64,000 nt of DNA from Trebonia sp963759545. GTDB taxonomy: Bacteria > Actinomycetota > Actinomycetes > Streptosporangiales > Streptosporangiaceae. The translations under genes were made by a program, and so were the position numbers. Below the pieces are notes generated by a model that was given only the letters and a program-made list of their open reading frames with translations, had not been told where the DNA came from and ran no database searches. Numbering within the stretch: the stretch's first letter is position 1; each line of letters starts with the position of its first letter. Below, one piece after another: positions 43,917-52,273 of the stretch. The stretch lies in the NCBI GenBank assembly GCA_963759545.1, contig CAVXAB010000016.1, positions 1-64,000 on the forward strand, in the 5' to 3' direction.

Positions 43917-44219
43917 TCACTCCTCGACCAGGATCCGCGGGACCTTGAACCGCTGAAGCTCGACCGCCGGGGCGCCGGACAGCGCCTGCTCCGGCGTCAG
44001 GCAGGGGACGGGCTCATCGGCGCGGTACACGTTGGTCAGGCCGGTCGCGTGCGTGGTTGGCGGGATGCCGTCCGCTGCGACCTCCTGCACCTGCGCGACC
44101 GCCGAGATGATCTGGTCGAGCTGCGGGGCAAGGTGGTCAAGCTCTTCGTCGCTGAGCGCGAGCCTGGACAGCCGTGCCAGGTGAGCGACCTCGTCGCGGG
44201 TTATCGGCATGAGCTCCAT
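43917..44219 (-). CDS. gatC: Asp/Glu-tRNA amidotransferase subunit C
   Basis: GatC (100 residues) wraps around GatA and stabilises the complex. The family pattern is complete: ITRDEVAHLARLSRLALSDEEL, LDQIISAVAQVQEV, then the conserved VYRADEPVPCLTPEQALSGA and FKVPRILVEE. ATG 44217-44219 is given; the second ATG (44208-44210) is three codons further in. First gene of the gat operon. Confidence 0.95.
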   Translation of the reverse strand: MELMPITRDEVAHLARLSRLALSDEELDHLAPQLDQIISAVAQVQEVAADGIPPTTHATGLTNVYRADEPVPCLTPEQALSGAPAVELQRFKVPRILVEE

Positions 44220-44390
44220 CCTAGGGCGGATGCAGTGGCAACTTGTAAGCGATTAACGCGCTGGTAGCACAAGGCCCCGGTCGGCGTCGGGCGCCGGGTG
44301 GCGATTTCTCAGTCCTGCCTCCGTACTGTCGCTCGGATCTCTCGTTACTCTCCGTATACAAGGATCACCTTTCGTGACGACGGGCAGACC

Positions 44391-46565
44391 ATGAAACGAC
44401 CTCGCAGTTATCTCCCGGTGGGACGACCTTCGGTATCCCCCGCCAACAGAGTCATTGCCGCCACCGTGGTCATTGCCGCGACGGCGATCGCGGCGATCGC
44501 GGTCGGCGCGGCCGCCACGGCCGGCGCGGCCACGGCCGGCGCGGCCACGCAGGCCAAGGCCGTCGGCGTTCCTGTTGGTCAAGTCGGCCCCGTCGGCCAC
44601 GTCGGTCCCGGCGGCCACGTCGGCGCGGGCACCGCGACGCTGCCGGACAGCGTCGCGCCGTTCGCCACCGCCGGCCGGGCGACCGGGAGCGTCCCCGCGT
44701 CGGACGCGCTGACCCTCCAGTTCTGGCTGGCTCCGCGGGCCGCGGCGGAGAGCTATGCCACCGCCGTGTCCACCCCGGGCAACCCGCTGTTCAGGCACTT
44801 CCTGTCCCCGGCGGCGTATACGGCGCGGTACGCCGCCACGCCAGAGTCGGCGGCCGCGGTTGAGTCGTGGCTGACGTCCGAGGGCTTCGCCGCCGCCGGC
44901 ACCGACTCCGGTCGCGACTACGTGCGCGCCACCGCGCCCGTGTCCACGATCGACAAGGCGCTGAAGATACGGCTCACCTACTACCGGGCAGGCCGTGACG
45001 CCAACGCGGGCAGGTACCGGCTGCGCGCCAACGACCGCCCGGTCTCGCTGCCCGCGTCGGTCGCCGGCCGCGTCGAGGGGGTCACCGGCCTGGACAACGC
45101 GGCGCCGACGATGACGTATGCCAGGGCAGGGAACCTGTCGGCCCCAGGGGGTGGAGCCCTCAAGGGTGGAGCCCTCAAGGGTGGTGCCCCCGAGGGGGCA
45201 CCGCCCAAGGGGGGACAGCCGGAATCGCCGTCTTTCGCCTGCTCGCAGTGGTACCTCCAGCACTACGCGACCGGCTTGCCCAGGCAGTACGGCACGACGA
45301 GGTTCCCGACGGTCATCTGCGGCTACACGCCACAGCAGCTTCGCCTGGCCTACGGCTTCAGCCCCGCCAGCGACGGCAAGGGCGTCACGATCGCCCTGGT
45401 GGAGGTGGGCACCACCCCGGACATGTTCGAGACCCTGCGGACCTACGCCGCGGTCCACGGCATCCAGGCGCCGTCGGCCGGGCGGTATGCCGAGCTTTCC
45501 CTCGGCGAAGGGCCGACGTGCGGCGACCCGTTCAACACCGAGGAGCAGCTGGACGTCGAATCCTCCTACGACCTGGCGCCGATGGCCAACCAGCTCGTGG
45601 TCGGCGGCGACTCGTGCGACAACGGGGACTACGGCCTGCAGGCCCTGTATGACGCCGACACGTTGATCCTCGACGGTGCCAGCGGTCACCCGCTCGCCAG
45701 CATCGCCTCGAACTCCTGGGAAGGCGGAGACGAGACGATCCCGGTCAACCTGCTCCGGATCGAGCACGACTACCTGATCAAGGCCGCCGCCGAGGGCGTC
45801 ACCATGCTCTTCGCGGCCGGCGACTCCTCGGGCGTGGCGGTACCGTCGAGCGATCCGTACGCGACCGCGGTGGGCGCGACCACGCTTGGCATCGGGCACG
45901 ACAATCCCCGCCTCTTCGAGACCGGCTGGTCGACCGGGATCTGGGCGGCAAGCAAGGCAGGCAAGGCAAGTAACGGGAGGTGGGTCTTCCAGGGTGAGCA
46001 GGGCGCGGCGGGCGGCGGGCCGAGCCTGCTGTGGAAGCAGCCCGCCTACCAGCGCGGCGTGGTGCCGGACCGGCTGGCCGTGGCGCCGGGCGACCGGGGC
46101 GGCCTCGTCCGCGCTGTCCCCGACATCAGCGCGGTCGGCGACCCGTTCACCGGGATGGCAACCGGGATGCTGAGCTTCAATGCCCAGGGGAACGTGACCG
46201 GGTACTTCGAGGAGTCCATCGGCGGCACGAGCCTCGCCGCGCCGCTGGTCGCGGCCGTCGTGGCCGACGCGGAGCAGGGCTCACGCGCGTTCGGGTTCCT
46301 CAACCCGGCGCTTTACCAGCTGGCGAAGACCGGGGCAGGGGCGTTCCACGACGCGCAGGCGCTGTCCGGCGGGACGCCGGCCAAGTACCGCGGTGTCGCC
46401 TGTGACCAGGACACGTGCGGCGTGCTTACGCTGACCACGTTCGACGACCAGAGCTGGTCGATGCCCGGCTACACCGGCCAGGTGACCGGGCCTGGCTACG
46501 ACACCATGACCGGCCTCGGCACTCCGAACGGGCAGCGGCTCATCAACGCGCTCCGTGCCCTGTAG
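44391..46565 (+). CDS. Secreted S53 (sedolisin/kumamolisin-like) peptidase
   Basis: 724 residues. The N-terminal hydrophobic stretch (VIAATVVIAATAIAAIAVGAAAT) is a signal peptide or anchor. A pro-S53 activation domain covers about 85-240 (LTLQFWLAP, FRHFLSPAAYTARY). The catalytic domain has Glu/Asp in EEQLDVESSYD (about 383-393), the oxyanion region AAGDSSG, the nucleophile Ser in GGTSLAAP (about 614), and the C-terminal Ca site region GPGYDTMTGLGTPNG. Such enzymes are acid-active serine-carboxyl peptidases. The pro-mature linker carries GGALKGGALKGG repeats (see repeat at 45151). ATG 44391 is used; an upstream frame to 44298 lacks support. Confidence 0.92.
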   Translation: MKRPRSYLPVGRPSVSPANRVIAATVVIAATAIAAIAVGAAATAGAATAGAATQAKAVGVPVGQVGPVGHVGPGGHVGAGTATLPDSVAPFATAGRATGSVPASDALTLQFWLAPRAAAESYATAVSTPGNPLFRHFLSPAAYTARYAATPESAAAVESWLTSEGFAAAGTDSGRDYVRATAPVSTIDKALKIRLTYYRAGRDANAGRYRLRANDRPVSLPASVAGRVEGVTGLDNAAPTMTYARAGNLSAPGGGALKGGALKGGAPEGAPPKGGQPESPSFACSQWYLQHYATGLPRQYGTTRFPTVICGYTPQQLRLAYGFSPASDGKGVTIALVEVGTTPDMFETLRTYAAVHGIQAPSAGRYAELSLGEGPTCGDPFNTEEQLDVESSYDLAPMANQLVVGGDSCDNGDYGLQALYDADTLILDGASGHPLASIASNSWEGGDETIPVNLLRIEHDYLIKAAAEGVTMLFAAGDSSGVAVPSSDPYATAVGATTLGIGHDNPRLFETGWSTGIWAASKAGKASNGRWVFQGEQGAAGGGPSLLWKQPAYQRGVVPDRLAVAPGDRGGLVRAVPDISAVGDPFTGMATGMLSFNAQGNVTGYFEESIGGTSLAAPLVAAVVADAEQGSRAFGFLNPALYQLAKTGAGAFHDAQALSGGTPAKYRGVACDQDTCGVLTLTTFDDQSWSMPGYTGQVTGPGYDTMTGLGTPNGQRLINALRAL
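45151..45215 (+). repeat. GGALK/GGAPE minisatellite in the peptidase linker
   Basis: Two exact 15-bp units (GGTGGAGCCCTCAAG) are followed by diverged units. The latter contain the perfect hairpin GGTGCCCCC-ga-GGGGGCACC at 45183-45202. It encodes a Gly/Ala/Lys/Pro-rich linker between the propeptide and the catalytic domain. Confidence 0.75.
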
Positions 46566-46593
46566 CTCCCTGCAGCTCCCTGTAGCCAGGCGC

Positions 46594-46634
46594 AACGGCC
46601 CCGGGGACGGTTGCAACCGTCCCCCGGGGCCGTT
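46594..46634. terminator. Bidirectional terminator between S53 peptidase and ComA operon
   Basis: A 19-bp stem (46594-46612 with 46615-46634, one bulged C) with a two-base loop, core CCCCGGGGACGGTTGC. It lies between the convergent peptidase gene and the last gene of the leftward operon. Confidence 0.88.
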
Positions 46635-46668
46635 CGCGTCGTCGCCTACAACTCGGCTACAACTTCGG

Positions 46669-48834
46669 CTACAACTTCGGCTGCGGCTTGACCGTGGTGG
46701 TGTTGTTGATCCAGGCCCAGATCACCTGCGAGGCGGCCGGGAAGCTGACCGGCGGCCGCGGGTAGCTGTGCACGCCCGCGGTGTAGACGGCGAAGCTGAC
46801 GCTCGAGCCGTTGAGGCAGTCAGACCAGGTGGTCAGGGTCATGTTCCCCTGGTGCGAGCTGGCTGACTCGGTCGAGCACTGGTCTTCGTAGCGCAGGGTA
46901 TTGTTCTCCACCAGCGAGGCCGGCGATTCCCTGAAGTGGCCCTTTTCCCCGGTGTACCACGGCGTGTCCGTGTCGTCGGTCGATGCGACCTGGAGGATCT
47001 TCTGCGGGACGGTGATGTTGCACCATGGCATCGGGTCCGACTTCACGACCGCCGTGCCGTCGAACAGCAGCGGGTCCTCGCACGCCAGGGTGTAGGCGAG
47101 GCGTCCGCCATTGCTGTAGCCCATGAGGTAGATGGGGCGCGTGTTACCAGGATCGATCTTCTTCACGAGCGCCTCGATGAACCCGACGTCGTTGACCTTG
47201 GCCTGCGCCGCCCAGGAACAGCAGCCGATCGCGTTCCACGACTCCCGGTAGGCCAGCGGGTACACCACCTCCGCCTCGCCGGCGGTCGCGTAGGAGGTGA
47301 ACTCGTCCCTGCCGATCTCCTGCTCCTGGGTGGAGTTGATGCCGGACAGCACCATGATGATCGGCGCCGACGCGGGCAGCGCCTTCTTCGCGGGCGTGAG
47401 CACCGTGTAGCTCCTGGTCATGTTGCCCACCTGCATCGTGGAGACCGTGGTGTTCATCGTGCGGTCGGCCGCGCTGACGATGCGCGTCCCGGCGATTGAC
47501 CCGCTGGCCGCCACGACGACGACCGCGAGCGCGATGACGAACACGCGCCGCGGGATCCGCGCAACCCTGGCGGTAATGAAGTCTTCGATCTTGTCGAGCG
47601 CCCGGTCGGTCGCCTGGCCGATGCCGGTCTTGCGCTTCGGCTTCCACTCGCGCCCGGTGAGCAGCAGGCTGACCGGAGTCCGCCGCACGGCCGAGGCGAT
47701 CATCCACGCGCAGGCGTAGATGAGCGGCACGGCGATGAACAGCAGGATCAGCACCTCGAAGCTGGAGTGCGACAGGCGGTGCAGCCAGCCGATGAGGCCG
47801 CCGTGCGCGCCGAAGTAGTGGGAGCCCGCGATCAGCAGGAGCGCCTGCAGCACGAGCGGGTGCGCGAGGTAGATGCCGAACGAACTGGCCGAGCCCGCCG
47901 CGCAGAACTTCCGCAACGGCGCGCCCCTGTCGCTCCACAGCAGCCCCGCGCCGAGCAGCGCCCAGCCGAAGGCGAGCGCCTCGAAGATGACGACCGGCTG
48001 GAAGACGGCGCTCGCGTTGTTCGGCGTCGCGCCGAAGACCTCGATCTCGATCAGGTAGACGCCGATGCCCGCGGCCACGCCGGCGGCCGCCACGAGCGCG
48101 ACCCGCCACCCGCTGCGCAGGTGCCGCCTGGTGAAGGCGCACAGTTGCTCGAAGTGCCAGCCCGCGAGCGCGCCCGCCACCACGTACAGGACGTAGGTGT
48201 CGATCCAGTAGCCTTGCCCGGCGCCGTTCAGGAACTGCGCGACGAGGCCGTTACCCTGCCGCCCCACCCGGTAGTGCAGCCCGACGGTCAGCCAGGCCTG
48301 GTAGGCGAGCGCGACGCCGAACAGCCAGGCGTGGTATCCCTCGGTCTTCTTCAGCACCCACCTGATCAGCGGGAACAGCAGGTAGATCTGCATGCTGACG
48401 AGCAGGAAGTACAGGTGGTACCGCGCGCCCGCGTTCGCCAGGTCATGCAAGAACGCAGCCGGGAAGGCGCCGCGAGAATGCCCGTCCGCCGCGTAGTAGA
48501 TCGCGGACCAGGTGATGTAGGCGGGCAGGACGAGCCAGAACCGCCGCCGCAGGAACCGCCCGGCCTTGAGCGGCCTGCGCCCGTAGTTGTACGTCAGCAC
48601 CAGCGCCGTGAGCAGGAGGAACAGCTCGCGGCTGGTGTGGAAGACGGTGGTGACCGCGCCGATGCTCATGGTGACGTTCCCGCCGGCGAAGGCCAGCGTG
48701 TGCACGCTCACCACGAACACCATGATGATCAGCCGGATCATGTCGAACGCGATGATGTGCGGTCGCGAACGCGGGCCAGCCGCGCCAGCGGGAGCTGACG
48801 CGGCCGGCCCGGTCGCGGAAAGCGTGGAACTCAC
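46669..48834 (-). CDS. Acyltransferase-3 membrane domain fused to PHB-depolymerase-like esterase
   Basis: 721 residues. Residues about 20-400 form an acyltransferase family 3 domain with ten or so TM helices (FDMIRLIIMVFVVSVHT, FLLLTALVLTYNYG, SSFGIYLAHPLVLQALL). A linker and an eleventh helix (VFVIALAVVVVAASGSIAG) place a C-terminal alpha/beta-hydrolase outside the cell: nucleophile GYSNGG, VVYPLAYRESWNAIGCC, His in AGVHSYPRPP. The hydrolase is homologous to the separate esterase at 54351. The fusion could move an acyl group across the membrane and then transfer or release it. GTG start overlaps the AMP-ligase stop (GTGA). Last gene of the operon. Confidence 0.85.
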   Translation of the reverse strand: MSSTLSATGPAASAPAGAAGPRSRPHIIAFDMIRLIIMVFVVSVHTLAFAGGNVTMSIGAVTTVFHTSRELFLLLTALVLTYNYGRRPLKAGRFLRRRFWLVLPAYITWSAIYYAADGHSRGAFPAAFLHDLANAGARYHLYFLLVSMQIYLLFPLIRWVLKKTEGYHAWLFGVALAYQAWLTVGLHYRVGRQGNGLVAQFLNGAGQGYWIDTYVLYVVAGALAGWHFEQLCAFTRRHLRSGWRVALVAAAGVAAGIGVYLIEIEVFGATPNNASAVFQPVVIFEALAFGWALLGAGLLWSDRGAPLRKFCAAGSASSFGIYLAHPLVLQALLLIAGSHYFGAHGGLIGWLHRLSHSSFEVLILLFIAVPLIYACAWMIASAVRRTPVSLLLTGREWKPKRKTGIGQATDRALDKIEDFITARVARIPRRVFVIALAVVVVAASGSIAGTRIVSAADRTMNTTVSTMQVGNMTRSYTVLTPAKKALPASAPIIMVLSGINSTQEQEIGRDEFTSYATAGEAEVVYPLAYRESWNAIGCCSWAAQAKVNDVGFIEALVKKIDPGNTRPIYLMGYSNGGRLAYTLACEDPLLFDGTAVVKSDPMPWCNITVPQKILQVASTDDTDTPWYTGEKGHFRESPASLVENNTLRYEDQCSTESASSHQGNMTLTTWSDCLNGSSVSFAVYTAGVHSYPRPPVSFPAASQVIWAWINNTTTVKPQPKL

Positions 48835-50294
48835 GAGCGCGCCGCCACCGATTCCTTCAGCAGGCGCCGCGAGATCTTTCCTGTCGGACCGAGGGGCATC
48901 GCGTCGACCAGCCAGAACTCACTGGGCTGCTTGTGCCGCGGCAGCCGCTCCGCGCAGGCCGTGCGCAGCAGCGCCTCCACCTCGTCAGCGACGGCGGCGG
49001 CGTCCGGGACAACGTAGGCGACCGGCCGCTCGCCGAGCACCTCGTCGATCGCGCCGATCACCGCGGCTGAGCGGACACCGGGCTGCGCGAGCAGGATCTC
49101 CTCGATCTCCCTGGGGTAGATCTTCTCGCCGCCCCGGTTGATCACGTCGTCGGACCGCCCGACGAGGAACAGGTAGCCGTCGGCGTCCAGGTACCCGAGG
49201 TCGCCGGTGTCCAGCCAGCCGTTGTCGTCGATCGCGCCGGGCCGCCCGCCGGAGGCGTACGCGGTGATCACGCCCGCGCCCCTGATCAGCACCCGCCCGA
49301 TGTCGCCCGGTACGGCCCGCCCGCCGCCGGGCAGGTCGATGCGCACCTCGGAACCCGCGGGCTTGCCCGCGGATCCGGGCTTGCGCGGCCCGTCGAGCGG
49401 GTTGGCCGTGATCATGCTGGCCGCCTCGGTCATGCCGTAGGTCTCGATGACCGGCACGCCGAGCGCCTTCTGGAACCGCTCAAGCGAGGCGAGCGGCAGC
49501 GGCGCCGAGGCCGACCGGACGAACCGGAGCTCCTTTGGCGGGTCGGCCGGCGGGTCCATCGACAGAATCGAGATGATCGCGGGCACGGCGTTGATCCAGG
49601 TGATCCGGTCCGCGTTGATCAGGTCCCAGAACCCGCGCCTGCTGAACTTGCGGTCTACGGCCAGGTACGCCCCGGCCCGGAGGGTGGCGAGCAGCCCGAC
49701 CACCTCCGCGTTGACGTGGAACAGCGGCAGCGAGCAGTACCCGCGGTCGGACCGGCCGAGCCGGTGCCAGTCGGCCACGCTTGACGCCACGTGAGCCAGC
49801 TGCTCTTCCCGTAGCAGGATTCCCTTGGGCGTTCCGGTGGTGCCGCTGGTGCACAGGAAGATCCCGCCCCCGTCGGTGCCGTAAGTCAACGGCGAGGAAT
49901 CAAAGGAGGTGATTCCGAACGGGAGCTTGGCTTCGCGCGCACCCCCACGCGACTCTTCCCCGGCGGCGGCCGCATGGCTGGTGACCATGCCGGCCGGCCG
50001 TGCGACACCGAGCACCCGGGCGACGTCCGTGTCCGGTGCGCCCGGGTCAATGGGAACCGCGACCCGGCCGGCGGCGATCAGCGCGACCAGGGCGGTGGCG
50101 TAGTCGAGCGGATCGGCGAGCCGGACGTTTACCCGGGAGCCGGGCGGCAGGCCCGCGTCGTCCAGGCGGCGTTCGGTCTCGCGGACGACGTCGAGCAGGC
50201 CGGAGTAGGTGAGCGTCGCGGGGCCACGTGCGTCCGCGAGGTAGACGTCATCGCCGTGGCGGGCGGCCGCCTGTTCAATCCATGCGCGTATCAC
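48831..50294 (-). CDS. Acyl-adenylate-forming AMP-ligase
   Basis: ANL-superfamily enzyme, 487 residues from the GTG at 50292-50294, with GAGG nine bases upstream; a TTG at 50307-50309 is possible. Motifs: TSGTTGTPKG (P-loop), ETYGMTEAA, DTGDLGYLDADGYLFLVGR, DDVINRGGEKIYPREIE and the final catalytic Lys in GPTGKISRR. It activates a carboxylic acid as adenylate, then to CoA or another acceptor; the substrate may be a product of the ComA branch. A loop near residues 110-135 (EESRGGAREAKLPFG) holds a weak copy of the short motif seen in PccE and PurH. Coupled to the acyltransferase gene. Confidence 0.88.
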   Translation of the reverse strand: MIRAWIEQAAARHGDDVYLADARGPATLTYSGLLDVVRETERRLDDAGLPPGSRVNVRLADPLDYATALVALIAAGRVAVPIDPGAPDTDVARVLGVARPAGMVTSHAAAAGEESRGGAREAKLPFGITSFDSSPLTYGTDGGGIFLCTSGTTGTPKGILLREEQLAHVASSVADWHRLGRSDRGYCSLPLFHVNAEVVGLLATLRAGAYLAVDRKFSRRGFWDLINADRITWINAVPAIISILSMDPPADPPKELRFVRSASAPLPLASLERFQKALGVPVIETYGMTEAASMITANPLDGPRKPGSAGKPAGSEVRIDLPGGGRAVPGDIGRVLIRGAGVITAYASGGRPGAIDDNGWLDTGDLGYLDADGYLFLVGRSDDVINRGGEKIYPREIEEILLAQPGVRSAAVIGAIDEVLGERPVAYVVPDAAAVADEVEALLRTACAERLPRHKQPSEFWLVDAMPLGPTGKISRRLLKESVAARS

Positions 50295-50310
50295 GAGGTA
50301 ATTCCTCAAC

Positions 50311-50712
50311 TCAGTACATCATCCGGTGGTCGTTGTAGTGCTTGAACTCGAGGAGGTTCCCGGTCGGGTCGACCAGCACGAACGTGCGGTGCTCCTCAAC
50401 GAGTCCTTCGAACCGCAGCGACACATCGTGGTAGAAGGGGATCTTCCTGGTGACCGCGCAGGCGTACAGCGCCTCGAAGTCGGCCGGCTCACGGAACGTG
50501 ACGCCGAAGTGCCTCGGGTAGAGGCTCTCCGGCGCGGCGGGCTCGCCAGGGGTGAGATGGCACACGACCTGGTCGCCGAAGAAGTCCAGGGTGATCCTGT
50601 CGTTGTACCGCCGGGCCAGCTTGCAGCCCAGCTTGGTTACGTAGAAGTCCTGCGCCGCATCCAGGTCATGGGCGGGGATGGCCAGGTGGAAGACGTCGGA
50701 AGTGGTTCGCAC
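50311..50712 (-). CDS. VOC-family protein (glyoxalase/dioxygenase superfamily)
   Basis: 133 residues, one VOC module. It begins TTSDVFHLAIPAHDLDAAQ with FHLAIP supplying the first metal His; RHFGVTF gives a second His, and PTGNLLEFKHY supplies the Glu. Close relatives act as isomerases, lyases or dioxygenases, so the reaction cannot be named. GTG at 50710-50712 is the only suitable start close to the family N-terminus. It sits between ComA and the ligase in the operon. Confidence 0.8.
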   Translation of the reverse strand: MRTTSDVFHLAIPAHDLDAAQDFYVTKLGCKLARRYNDRITLDFFGDQVVCHLTPGEPAAPESLYPRHFGVTFREPADFEALYACAVTRKIPFYHDVSLRFEGLVEEHRTFVLVDPTGNLLEFKHYNDHRMMY

Positions 50713-50732
50713 GGTTTGCCTAACGTGGTCGG

Positions 50733-51497
50733 TTACTCGAAGGCGGTCAGGGTGTCTGAGCGCAGGCCGAGCCGGAGGGTCTCCAGGCCGATGACGCCGG
50801 CGGCGGGCACGTTCCCCAGGTTCACGTTCGGCCCGACCCTGGTGATCATGTGCGTCTGCAGCGCTGTGTTCGGCGCCTCGAACAGCAGGCTCTCGATGCC
50901 GATGCCGGCGTGCAGGACGTCCTCGATCAGGCCGTACCGCAGCTCGCCGTCGGGGCGGCAGATGCCGGATGAGCCGCTCTCCCTGGCCTCGAGGGTCACC
51001 AGCGAGGCGCCCGCGTCGAGGTCCTCCTTGATGGCGGCCACCCACTCGCTCGGCGGCAGCATCTCCGAGCGGCCCGGGTCCTTGAAGCCGACCTCGGACA
51101 CGACCGTGAAGTCGGGGGCGAGTTTACGGATGTAACCGGCCTTCTCGGCGTTGGACATCTCGATCGTGCCGTTGGACGCCTCGACGTGCCGAGCCCCGTG
51201 CTCCTCACAGAACCGGCGGAAGTCATCGAAGCGCCCCTGGAGCACGAACTTCTCGAACAGCGTCCCGCCGAAGTAGAAGCCGATGCCGTGGCTCTCCAGG
51301 ACCCTGATCTTCTCGCGCAGGCAATTGGTGACGACCGAGGTGCCCCAGCCGAACTTCACGTAGTCGATGTACTCGGCGCCGTATTCGATCTGATCGGTGA
51401 ACAGGCCGAGCGGAATGCCGCCGTCGATCACCATGGTGAGGCCGCTGGTGCGGGGCTTGACCGCCCGCTCGGGCAGGTTCAGTACGGTCTGGTTCAT
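50733..51497 (-). CDS. Phosphosulfolactate synthase (ComA) homologue
   Basis: 254 residues, full-length ComA family. In methanogens ComA adds sulfite to phosphoenolpyruvate to give (R)-phosphosulfolactate, the first step to coenzyme M. Family features: KPRTSGLTMVIDGGIP, YIDYVKFGWGTS, FYFGGTLFEKFV, EASNGTIEMSNAEKA, VVSEVGFKDP and LLFEAPNTALQTHMITRVG. The ribosome site GAGGAGGAAATCG before the ATG is strong, and the start overlaps the phosphatase stop (ATGA). No other coenzyme M genes are present, so the product probably feeds a different pathway. Sulfite as true substrate is an inference from the family. Confidence 0.88.
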   Translation of the reverse strand: MNQTVLNLPERAVKPRTSGLTMVIDGGIPLGLFTDQIEYGAEYIDYVKFGWGTSVVTNCLREKIRVLESHGIGFYFGGTLFEKFVLQGRFDDFRRFCEEHGARHVEASNGTIEMSNAEKAGYIRKLAPDFTVVSEVGFKDPGRSEMLPPSEWVAAIKEDLDAGASLVTLEARESGSSGICRPDGELRYGLIEDVLHAGIGIESLLFEAPNTALQTHMITRVGPNVNLGNVPAAGVIGLETLRLGLRSDTLTAFE

Positions 51498-52171
51498 CGA
51501 TTTCCTCCTCGTGAGAGCGTGCCGAACTCGGGGATTCGGACGATGGCGGCGTTGTCCACCGGCCGCCAGGTCATCTGGTCGACGGTGACGCCGCTGATGT
51601 AGGCGTCAAGCACGCGTACCGTGCCGCCGTGCGCGATGACGAGCACGTCGCCGCTGGTGCTGGCCGGTCCGGCGCTGTCCGCCGCGCCGCCGGCCAGTCC
51701 CGGGAGCGTGCCGCTCCCGTCGCGCAGGCCCGCGGCGAGGTCATCGCAGAACGCCGCGGCCCGCTGGTAAAGGTCGCGCACCGACTCCCCGGCGGGCGGC
51801 CGGATGTCGGGGTCGATCACGAGCCCGTCGGCCAGGCCGGTGGCCGACGGGCCGATGGTCTTGTGCGCGCTGCCCTCCAGGACGCCGAGCGACCGCTCAC
51901 GCAGCCGTGCGTCCGCGTAGACGGGCAGGCCGAGCACCGCGGCGAAGGCGGCGGCGGTCTGCCGCGCGCGGCGCAGGTCGCTGGCGTAGATCGCGCGGAC
52001 CGGGCGGTACCCGAACTGCGCCGCGGCCTCGGCCGCCTGGCGCAGCCCGCGCTCGGTCAGTTCCGCCTCGTCGTTGTGGCCCTGGGCGAGACCCGCGGTG
52101 TTCCAGGTCGACTCACCATGCCGGACAAGCCAGAGCGTCGGCAGCGCGGTATCAAGCACGGAGAGGGACAT
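51494..52171 (-). CDS. Histidine phosphatase (phosphoglycerate-mutase superfamily)
   Basis: 225 residues. Phospho-acceptor His 18 lies in WLVRHGESTW, the second catalytic His near 181 in VIAHGGTV, with ASDLRRARQTA and the acid residue in LRERSLGVLEG. A Gly/Ser/Ala-rich loop (about residues 153-173) is longer than usual. First gene of the leftward ComA operon. In methanogens the ComA product is dephosphorylated by ComB, which is unrelated; this enzyme could fill that role (inference). ATG at 52169-52171. Confidence 0.88.
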   Translation of the reverse strand: MSLSVLDTALPTLWLVRHGESTWNTAGLAQGHNDEAELTERGLRQAAEAAAQFGYRPVRAIYASDLRRARQTAAAFAAVLGLPVYADARLRERSLGVLEGSAHKTIGPSATGLADGLVIDPDIRPPAGESVRDLYQRAAAFCDDLAAGLRDGSGTLPGLAGGAADSAGPASTSGDVLVIAHGGTVRVLDAYISGVTVDQMTWRPVDNAAIVRIPEFGTLSRGGNR

Positions 52172-52273
52172 GCCAGGTAGGGTGACCAGCGATTGTTAAA
52201 GAGTCCTTAAAAATGTAACGGGCTCCAGGCAAGTCTCAGCTTTCTCTCAGTCTCGCCTGCTTCACTCACAGCC
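52172..52273. promoter_or_regulatory. Divergent promoter with TCTCAG direct repeats
   Basis: The spacer between the ComA operon and the two-component genes is AT-rich at 52190-52215. It contains TCTCAG at 52234-52239 and again at 52245-52250, spaced 11 bp (one helical turn), with TCTCGCC directly after. This is the arrangement bound by OmpR-type response regulators, so the adjacent regulator may control itself and the operon. Confidence 0.55.

Noticed and set aside
44253..45899. 548-codon minus-strand frame over the S53 peptidase
   Set aside because: Opposite a peptidase with all catalytic motifs in the other strand.
47767..48798. 343-codon plus-strand frame over the acyltransferase domain
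   Set aside because: Antisense to ten predicted TM helices; low-complexity translation.
50733..51497. Coenzyme M biosynthesis
   Set aside because: Only the ComA-type step is present; no ComB, ComC, ComD or ComE homologue is in the window and the organism is an actinomycete.
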